The notes beneath the pieces were generated by a model. It had not been told where the DNA came from, searched no databases, and saw only the letters and a program-made list of their open reading frames with translations. Shown here piece after piece: positions 17,312-24,654 of a stretch of 24,654 nt of DNA. Within the stretch, counting starts at the first letter, position 1; each line of letters starts with the position of its first letter. Source of the DNA: Brachionus koreanus. Taxonomy: Eukaryota; Rotifera; Eurotatoria; Ploima; Brachionidae. The translations under genes and the position numbers were made by a program. Location: positions 900,310-924,963 of the forward strand of contig PJRA01000272.1 of assembly GCA_016987375.1 (NCBI GenBank), in the 5' to 3' direction.

Positions 17312-18543
17312 TTAAACTTTTCTCGGATAAATAACATTTTGATAAAGAGCTTTACCATTCGATTCGTAAAATGTTAAAGTCATATTTTGACGAGTTGTTT
17401 GAGTTAGAACAAAGCCCCCGTTTACAAGTCCAATATTTTCAGCCCAAAAATATTTCAGACTATCCGATGGTATGTCATTGATGTGTACTGTTGAATTTTC
17501 AACAAAATTTCCAGCCCCACTCACAATGTAATCTACTTTATGGTTCATAAATGTGTCCGAAAGATACTGCAAATTGTGGTCATGTCCACAAAAGTATGCA
17601 GATACTTGATATTTATGCAACAAAGGTCTCAGAGTATTTAACAAACATTGAGTTGGGCCATGTTCTGCTACAGACCAAACTGGAAAGTGTCCTGCAACTA
17701 TTATATAAGGAACTTTAGAGCTTGATACACGCTTCAATTCATTTTCAATCGCATCCAAGTAAGCATTTGATAATATTTTTTCTCTCAAAGATTTAAATCT
17801 GGGTTGCTTGTCGAGTTCCCAGTCAAAACCTGAATTACCACATAATAATACAGTATCTATCATCAAAATGCTAATTAAACTTTCATCATTTTTATCTGTT
17901 ACATTAATAGTGTAATTTAAAGACGGAAGTATCCAGTTCTTAAAATGTCTCGTGTATTCAACTTGTGCTGTAGCATTACCGTAATGATCGTGATTGCCAA
18001 GTAAAACAAACCATGGAGTTTCTTTTAATCGCTTTGAGTTGAAAACACTTAAATACGTTTCCTTTTAATTTAAAATTATTTTCTTGATAATTCTATTATT
18101 TATTTATAACAATAAACCTTGAATCTTTTGTCATTTTCATCTTTGACTCCGTTGAAATAAAAATTGTCACCCAATGCCAGTTGAAATTGAGTATTGAACA
18201 TGTCTCCTAATTTTGTCATTTGTTTAGAAACTTCGGTTTCAACAATCGTTCTGAGAATATTCAGTTATTTATAATTCTAAAAATTTAGAGTCTTACCTAA
18301 ACGGAAAAACGGGTAAACCACCCCAATCACCGATTACCAAAAAATTAACAGTGTTTTCATCAGAAAAAAGATTAACTTGATCTAAAAATTTTGTGTTTAT
18401 TTTTCAAAAAAAAAAAAAAACATACAAAACCTACCATTTTGTATTGATAGCTCTGAGCTAAGGAAAAATCTTTTAGATTTTAGACAGTTTACCAAAATGC
18501 ACAAGCTGATTTGAACGGTCAAATATTGAAAAAAAAATTTCAT
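17312..18543 (-). CDS. ACP5: Tartrate-resistant (purple) acid phosphatase
   Basis: Four exons, 18543-18435, 18381-18297, 18250-18118 and 18061-17312, join in phase to 358 residues (human ACP5 325). Purple acid phosphatases are secreted or lysosomal binuclear-metal enzymes that hydrolyse phosphate monoesters at acid pH. The start MKFFFQYLTVQISLCILVNC is a signal peptide. Metal-ligand motifs are all present and in order: GDWGG (54-58), GDNFYF (92-97), GNHDH (131-135), AGHFPVWS (232-239) and GHDHN (268-272), with the family stretches DTVLLCGNS and SGAGNF. Three introns are 47-56 nt. The unusual donor GTTTAT follows exon 3. Potential N-glycosylation sites include NATA and NYTI. No frameshift or missing ligand, so it is predicted active. 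The shorter frame beginning MMIDTV at 17866 is only an internal part. Confidence 0.95.
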
Positions 18544-18810
18544 TGTTATTAATTTTTTTGTTATATTTTTTTAAGTATAAGTATAAAGATTAATTATGAA
18601 ATTGAAATCTATTTTTGGAAATATCACATGATTAAGATAAAATTTCGCATTCATTTTCAACAAAAATGTAAAAAGTCAATTTAAAATCTAATCATAAGTT
18701 GATAAACTCTCTATTATCATTTGATATAATTATAAATCAGCCATGGTATAATGCAAATAATGATCCGGAATTTAAAATTCACTTTAAACTCTAACAATTT
18801 TTTAGCTGAA
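18544..18810. other. Upstream region of the acid phosphatase gene
   Basis: AT-rich DNA that must hold the ACP5 promoter. On the minus strand 18810-18716 stays open downstream of the repeat copy at 18811 (SAKKLLEFKVNF then a hydrophobic run), probably a remnant of the same decayed gene. No core promoter motif stands out. Confidence 0.35.
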
Positions 18811-18942
18811 TTTAAATTGAACTTTTCAAATATTCTAAGATGCTTGAATTTTTTAAACTCTAAAAATTTTTGTAACCCTTTTCCTTGAAAAATTTTTTAA
18901 ATATCTTTTATTTGAAATATTATTATTTTGTGGAAAAAAATT
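18811..18942 (-). repeat. Direct repeat, copy 1 (~132 bp)
   Basis: It matches 19466-19600 over its whole length with only scattered substitutions and a few small indels. Both copies start TTTAAATTGAACTTTTC and end near TTTTGTGGAAAAAAA. On the minus strand the core of both copies reads the same peptide, GKGLQKFLEFKK then KHLRIFEKFNL. The repeat is therefore duplicated coding DNA rather than a simple terminal repeat. This copy has an extra stop in the upstream part. Confidence 0.8.
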
Positions 18943-18983
18943 ATCTTTAATGTTTTTTTTTATAATAATTCGTTAACTTAATT

Positions 18984-19614
18984 TTATTGTTGTTTTTGTA
19001 CATTCTTGTCAAACCAACTATCAAATACTGCTTTAAAAATATTCATATATTTGGGTCTTAAACAGTCCTTGAAATTCAAATAGAAATTTTTAAAATTATG
19101 TCAGATCATCCAAAACTATTATAATTTTTTTGGCATTTTGATGATCTACGATTAAAAAGTAATTTTATTCTTAAGAATATCCAAGATCAGTTAATGCTGC
19201 GACATTCAAAAAAGAATATCTGAGCCCATTACTGCTTGCCAGTATGTAGCTAAATCAGGTTTAAATTTGGATTTGATAACACTATCAGGCAACCTATTAC
19301 TTTGAGGGACCAGTCTATTTAATAAGAAAACAAGTCGGGCAGTCACCGTACTTACAAAATCGTTTCTTATTTTTGCAAGAAAACTTTTTCTGTGCATTCT
19401 CATACTTATTGCCTCTTAATATTTCCCTTTTCTCTTCTGATACGGTTAACGGAACTTTAGATAGCTTTAAATTGAACTTTTCAAATATTCTAAGATGCTT
19501 GATTTTTTTAAACTCTAAAAATTTTTGTAACCCTTTTCCTTTGAAAATTTTATAAAAATATTTTTTATTTGAAATATTATTATTTTGTGGAAAAAAAATT
19601 GAAATATTGTTTAT
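18984..19614 (-). pseudogene. Decayed zinc-cluster ORF, family unknown
   Basis: On the minus strand 19614-19315 is one uninterrupted frame of 99 codons without any Met, so start-codon-based ORF finding misses it. It runs from PQNNNISNKKYFYK through GKGLQKFLEFKK, VPLTVSEEKREILRGNKYE and KKFSCKNKKRFCKYGDCPTC, giving a Cys-x6-Cys-x4-Cys-x2-Cys cluster that looks zinc-binding. Further coding-like pieces follow in other frames: SNRLPDSVIKSKFKPDLATY (about 19290-19230), NAKKIIIVLDDLT (about 19140-19100) and FKDCLRPKYMNIFKAVFDSL, ending at a TAA at 18984. A long stop-free frame in DNA this AT-rich, plus conserved reading in the duplicate copy, supports former coding function. No family is recognised; a treble-clef-like finger is possible. 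Confidence 0.5.
19466..19600 (-). repeat. Direct repeat, copy 2 (~135 bp)
   Basis: Partner of 18811-18942, same orientation, 655 bp away. It forms the upstream part of the 99-codon open frame. The pair could come from tandem duplication of the decayed gene. Confidence 0.8.
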
Positions 19615-19619
19615 TTAAT

Positions 19620-20281
19620 ATTTTTATTTAAAAACTTAAATTAGTTTAAAATCGAAAATAATTAAATCAAAAGAAAAAAATTAAAATGAAAAAAAAGAAA
19701 AAAATTCATAATTTTAAATCTATTGACATAAAAAATGTTTTTTTTTCCTAAATTTTATTAAAACTGAAATAAGGACCCGCAGACACATTCAAAATCAGGT
19801 AATAATTAACAATTATTTGAAAAAGTCCGTACAAATAAAAAAAAAGCGTTATGAAATTTTAGAATACTGAAAATAAAAAAACTAGTAATCGCTCTTAGTT
19901 GTAAAAATTTACAAAGAATCAATTAAAATAAATATACTCGAGAAAATCTCGAATGAGGAAAATAGATGACTATTATTTACCGCATTTAAAAACAACATTT
20001 AAAACACAACATCTAAATGCGTAAAAAAAAAAGAGTAAAAAAAAATAAAAACAACACTGAAAAAGGGAAATTTAGTGCTATTTTTGCAATTTTTAAAATC
20101 TATTTGAGAATGGTGTTCTTTGTTTTCCAAAATTTGTTGAGCAATAAACATGTTCTTTGAAATTTTTAAATAGTTTTGCTCGTTTGAGAATAAAAAAACG
20201 GAAGAACTTCACCTCGCTAATAAGGTAATCGAATGACTAGTTAAAATGAGATATTTCATGAGGAAAATTATCTACACTGAA
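19620..20281. other. AT-rich region downstream of DGKQ, nothing recognised
   Basis: A-rich tracts and short frames only. A small perfect hairpin (TCGAGA-AAA-TCTCGA) lies at about 19938-19953. One minus-strand frame starting MFIAQQILENKEHH near 20151 soon becomes low-complexity and is not called. Confidence 0.4.
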
Positions 20282-20476
20282 TTATTTGCATTTTAAAACT
20301 AAAAAATGATTGCCAATTTCATTCGGAAGATATATTTGATCTTCAAGAAACTTATCGTGCCGTTTTGCATAAGAAACCTCTTTAAAATTATGCTCTTGTA
20401 AAATATGTTTAAGTTCAAATAAATTGACAATTATTCCCAATAACAAATTATAATTGATGATACATTTTTGGTCAAA
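20282..20476 (-). other. 64-codon coding-like frame without start, downstream of DGKQ
   Basis: Open from 20476 to a TAA at 20284-20282, starting 8 nt after the DGKQ stop codon and in a different frame. It contains ELKHILQEHNFKEVSYAKRH and FLEDQIYLPNEIGNHFLVLK, with balanced composition unlike surrounding noise. There is no ATG and no obvious acceptor. It may be an alternative DGKQ 3' end, a relic of another gene, or chance. Confidence 0.25.
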
Positions 20477-20483
20477 TTATGCT

Positions 20484-23400
20484 CTAGAATGGTTCTGATT
20501 CTCCATCTGGATCTACCGGTTCGGTTTCGGCTCTATTACCGCCTTGATTTGAATTAGTTAAGTTTACACTAGGTTCTGTATTTCGCCTCTTAATTTTCAT
20601 TTTACTTTTCTTTAACATTGTTGCCTTTAATTTAATATTTAAAAAATTTGATTTTTAGATTTTATTTTTTTTTTAAGTAATTACTTTAAGTGCAGATTTT
20701 AGAATAGTAATCGCACATGGAGCTTGAAGCCAGGGTTCACCATCCACTTGAACTGGAATTTCAGTGTTCATTTTTATTTTTATCTTAAAATAATAAAAAT
20801 TATTAATTTAAAAAATTTTATTAAAATGTGAAAAAATTATCTGAAAATTCATTGTTTTCAAAATTTTCTAATTTTTTTAAAATTTAAATTTTTATCAACG
20901 AATTTTAATTTTATCCAGCGAAATTAATTAAACCTTAAAACAAGTTAAAATTTTTTTGCTCTTAGATTAATCTTAATCTTAATTTTATTAATATTATTAA
21001 TATCTAAGTTAATTAAAAGGTAGTTATTAATTTAAAAGATTCTAGAAACCGGTTGTTATTTTTTTCAAACATTAGCTGTAATTATAACATTGATATTTAC
21101 ATTTTAACAAATTTAATTGAAAAAAGAATTTACCCTTCCGCCTTGTGCAAGACGAATAGCGCTTGACAAGCCACTCTGAATTTGTCCCATATGTACTACA
21201 CCTTTTATGCCAACAACTTCTAACATGCCATCGTAATGTGTCGGTTTTTGGAATTGATCATCTTTTTCTGGTCCCCAAGGGTTTGCGCCACTGCCCCAAC
21301 TGAGAATATTTAGGATAATAATTCCCTCTATTTGTGGTAAGTCCAATCTTCTTCCATCGACTTCTAGCGTCACATGTTTGTTAAAATCTTTGCACGAACC
21401 TCGATTCATCATTTTACGAATTCCTAATTGTAAATAGTATTTTTTGTTATGAAGTCTACTGTTAAATTTGTTAGGATTTTCTTCACGAGCTGTATGAAAA
21501 TCTAAGCATACATCAGCATCAATGCCAATACCGAAGTAATTGTTCATTACATAAATTTCAGTGTTGTCTTCGTTGGTATTTGCTTGACTCACATTAACTG
21601 CAATTGACAATTGCCTTTTTAAATCATCTAGTTCTTTGTTTTCGTCCGAATGGAAGACAACCGTCCATCTATCCAATGTAATCTCATCTGCCTCTATTAC
21701 ATCGCGTAAAAGATTTATGGGTTCTTCGGCTCCAGTATATCCTGCACCCCATCTAAGTACTCGAGCAAGATCATTTCCGGTTCCTAACGGAACAATAGCC
21801 ATTGGTGGCGATTGGCATTTGGCATCCTGACTAACATTGTCCAAGCACGATAATACCCATCCGATTGTTCCATCCCCACCACAGGCCAATATTCGATATG
21901 ACTCGATATTTCTAAAAACATACAATCCTGGCAGTGGCCCTCCGTTTTGAAGGTCAAAAACTTGATGCGGATTAAGCAAATGTCTAAAGCTAGTTATTAA
22001 TTCGGAGCCTTGCTGGCCACCACTTTTAACATTAACAAAAACTAAAAGTGGACACACATTGTTAGGAATCATTGGAGGCTTAAAAAATTTTTTTAAATTT
22101 TTCTCCCAACTATTTGCCAAGGTGAAATTTGGAACAATTATTAATAATAGAAATTGAAATAGTGTTTTATGTATCATTATTGAACCAAATTTAATTTTTA
22201 ATAAAAGCCTTTTAAGATTTTATTTTTGTTCCAGAATTCACTGCCCCCGCTTTTTTATAGTTTTAACAAATACTACAATTAATAAGAAAAAATTTTATGT
22301 CTAAAGTTTTTTGAAACGAAAAAAAAAATATAGAGCAAAAAAAAAATTAAAAGATTCTGAATATTTTTTTACTTGTATTGTTGGCAATAAAAGCACCATT
22401 AATTGCTTGTTTTCATAGTATGAGTCCTTGAGCATTTTGAAGGCCTTGACTGCCTTTGTCGAATCCTCATATAATATGACCATTGATCCATATTCATAAT
22501 AAATTACATCGAATTTGTTCCATCTCAAATCATTATTGTTTCTTAATGTGTCCATTAAAATTTTTTCATACTGAATTTGTGAAAGTCCATTAGGTAAATT
22601 TCCTACAAATAGAGCAACTGATGGACCGTGTGGATCTTCTTTTTGCTGAAGATAAAATCTAACCATGCGATTGTTGCATAAAGATTCCTTTAAAAAATAA
22701 GCTAAAATTTCAATCATGGTTGTTTAATGTTTACTTTTCTAATTTGTTGAACTATTTTCAGTGGATATTCTTCCATACCAAGTGTTTTTTCAGCCACGTC
22801 CTGGTCAATTAAAACCTGAACCAAGAAATAATTTTCGAATTCATCATTCTAATTAACAAATAATTATACAAAATCTGGAAAATTTTTTAAACTATCAAAA
22901 TTTTACGTTAATCTCAAATTTCTGCAAAGCTATTTTAATTGTTTCGGCTACTGTTGTATTCAAACTTATTTTAATATTTTGATATCCAGCCGCGTCCCTT
23001 TGACTTTAATTTAAAAATTTTCCATGAATATAAAATTTTAGTTTACTTGATAACACCAGGGTACACACGAATGTTTTCGCTATTTTGATCTTTGTAGCGA
23101 AGAAGAATAGAAGCTTTTGTGCCTTCAAAATTACTGCTCAATGTTGATGCCTTTATTATTTTGATTGGATTCGCATCTTCAACTATTTTTTCATCTATTT
23201 GCAAATCATCCATTATTCCGCTTGATGACGCTATAAAAGGTATTGATAAATAGTATTTATTCGGATCATCATTTATATGGAATGTTCTCAATGATGCTTC
23301 CTTAAATTTCAAATTATTATAAAAAAAAAATTTTAAATTTTAAAAATTTAGATTACAAGAAGTGTTAGATAGGAACAATTTTTTTGGACAGTTACTGTTC

Positions 23401-24454
23401 GAAATACTTTTTTTCGGTACGACGAATTTCCATCATAAACTCGCACTATTTCTAAAACAAAACATTTTTAAAAACAAATGATGATAGCAATTTTAGATAC
23501 CTCTGGCATCCTCAGCCTCATCTTCAATTTGTTTGTTTTTTTCTTTTTTTTTCGATTGAATACTTGAATTGTTTTCTTTAGTTTGAGAGTTAAAGAAAGG
23601 AGATGCTGGAAGCGAGCTCGATGGTGATGAGTTAGTGTTTCCTGTCAATGGATAAGATTGAGTTAGAAGAGATTGTGATGTGCTTGGATAAAAATTTGAG
23701 CTGATATTGCCAAAGCCTGTTTGAGAGGCAGGTGGCGTTAGAGTGGCACTGTCGGAGACTGCTTCGAATTTGAGATCGCCACCAGAAGATGACCATTCGG
23801 ATGAATTACTTCTAACTGAAAAAAAAAGTGAATTAGTTTGGTATAAATTAAATCACCATTACCTTTAGGTCTATTATTTTGCAGGCCAAAAATGGTCTCT
23901 TTGTTCATTTCGATACGTGGTACAGATACTGCAAAAGGTGGAATAATTATATCTCTTAAATTTCCGAAATTGCATTCATCTAGAATTCGTTGTCGACATA
24001 TTCCGTGTGCCTTTTAATTTAATTTTATTTTTATTTGAATTTTTAGTTTAGTTTTTTTTTTAGCTACCGTTAGGCCACACCATTCACATCTCATTCCGGC
24101 CAAACATTCGGATGTCCAACATGTTTTTTTGCAAACAGCACATTTAGAATTTGAAGGCAAATTACCTTCTCGCCAATGATGGCGAGGGGTAAGTGATTTT
24201 AGATTCCGATTTGGAACATAGGTCGCTGTTTCGCAGCAATCGTTAACGGCTAATACTTGGCAGTCTACATGAACAAAATATTCACAAACTGTTTAAATTG
24301 AAATTATTTAATTAAACTGTTTGATAAAAACGACAAATAAAATTTTCTCACTTTCACATCTAACGGATAGATTGTCTTCAAGACGCTTACGACATATATT
24401 ACAGAATTTTCTTTTAAAATGAGTCTGCTCTGACCAACAATGAGCAACAGGATT
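20484..24454 (-). CDS. DGKQ: Diacylglycerol kinase theta (5' end outside the window)
   Basis: Twelve exons join in phase to 940 residues: 24454-24352, 24264-24068, 24010-23863, 23815-23501, 23451-23357, 23300-23047, 23003-22907, 22848-22735, 22687-22373, 22078-21134, 20783-20685 and 20624-20484. The enzyme phosphorylates diacylglycerol to phosphatidic acid, ending DAG signals at membranes. Visible residues 1-50 are a C1 domain (HCWSEQTHFKRKFC). The next C1 contains HHWREGNLP and CEWCGLTAHGIC. A Ser/Thr/Pro-rich linker (exon 4), RA-like/PH-like regions (VYPGV, LFVGNLPNGLS) and the kinase follow, with LLVFVNVKSGG, NPHQVFDL and the ATP-binding GGDGTIGW (about residues 613-620), LGTGNDLARVLRWGAGY, then the accessory domain (GIGIDADVCLDFH) and PVQVDGEPWLQAP. 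This matches the DGK theta/DGK-1 type. Introns are mostly short; 21133-20784 (350 nt) and 22372-22079 (294 nt) are longest. At least the first C1 exon lies beyond 24654. Confidence 0.95.
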
Positions 24455-24654
24455 CTAAAAATTAAATTAGATCAAATTGTGTTATAAAGAAATCAGCAAA
24501 ATTTTTTTTCAAATTTTTTAAATTAGAATTTTTCTAAATGTTTACAACTGAATCCTTTTAACACTAGAAGCACCAAGCATTTTTTCAGCTTTTTTTAATT
24601 CATAAATATTTTATAAAAAATCTAAAAGAATTTTATAAAATAAAATCATTTTTT
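24455..24654 (-). other. DGKQ intron, continuing beyond the window
   Basis: AT-rich sequence upstream (gene sense) of the first visible DGKQ exon, ending in a TTTTTAG acceptor at 24455. No exon is visible in it. Confidence 0.6.

Noticed and set aside
17312..17866. Short 184-residue phosphatase starting inside the gene
   Set aside because: The frame continues upstream to 18061 and joins three further exons that supply the missing metal-ligand motifs and signal peptide.
19206..19403. 65-codon minus ORF beginning MRMHRKSF
   Set aside because: Its first half is antisense-frame shadow of the 99-codon zinc-cluster frame; only its second half (from about 19300) may continue that decayed gene.
21113..22177. 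Stand-alone 354-residue diacylglycerol kinase-like gene with a signal peptide
   Set aside because: It is DGKQ exon 22078-21134 plus read-through into both flanking introns. The splice sites, phase and remembered DGK theta sequence join this exon to the upstream and downstream exons.
1..24654. tRNA genes, CRISPR arrays, bacterial operons or contamination
   Set aside because: No cloverleaf with B-box GGTTCRANNCC, no regular repeat-spacer array, and all clear genes are intron-bearing animal genes.

Overview
The window looks like nuclear DNA from a compact, very AT-rich metazoan genome. Every multi-exon gene carries GT-AG introns, many only about 45-60 nt long, and the recognisable genes (TRMT10A, RNF217, ZNF706, SNX17, tartrate-resistant acid phosphatase, diacylglycerol kinase theta) form an animal set. 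A rotifer-like or other small-genome invertebrate fits best, but that is inference; nothing in the window names the species.

Layout. 1-91: 3' end of a non-LTR retrotransposon ORF. 495-6702 (minus): TRMT10A just downstream of RNF217, a three-exon RBR ubiquitin ligase. RNF217 has one exceptional 3.3-kb intron holding a frame-broken coding-like region on the plus strand, hairpins and a dead Tc1/mariner-type transposase tail. 8223-10914 (plus): ZNF706 (2 exons) followed by SNX17 (13 exons). 11290-13411: two hAT-like non-autonomous elements; the larger holds a nested palindrome-bordered segment and decayed minus-strand ORFs. 13867-15415: a head-to-head pair of unrecognised single-pass membrane/secreted proteins that may be paralogues. 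15412-16228: a decayed piggyBac-like element whose TTAA target includes the stop codon of the right-hand member of that pair. 17312-18543 (minus): an ACP5-like secreted purple acid phosphatase, 4 exons. 18811-19614: two ~130-bp direct repeats that turn out to be coding sequence of an unlisted, decayed zinc-cluster ORF. 20484-24454 (minus): 12 exons of DGKQ, whose 5' end lies beyond the window.

The conserved genes are unrelated housekeeping or signalling genes: tRNA m1G9 methylation, ubiquitylation, endosomal sorting, phosphate ester hydrolysis and diacylglycerol signalling. No operon of shared function is evident. TRMT10A, RNF217 and ZNF706 each have a 3' splice acceptor 1-24 nt before the start codon, as expected for 5'-UTR introns or spliced-leader trans-splicing. 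The accessory DNA is dominated by broken mobile elements and by several frame-broken coding segments with no recognised family. No tRNA, rRNA, CRISPR array or bacterial-type feature was seen. Exon boundaries were derived by hand from splice motifs, reading phase and remembered family similarity; no database search was run.
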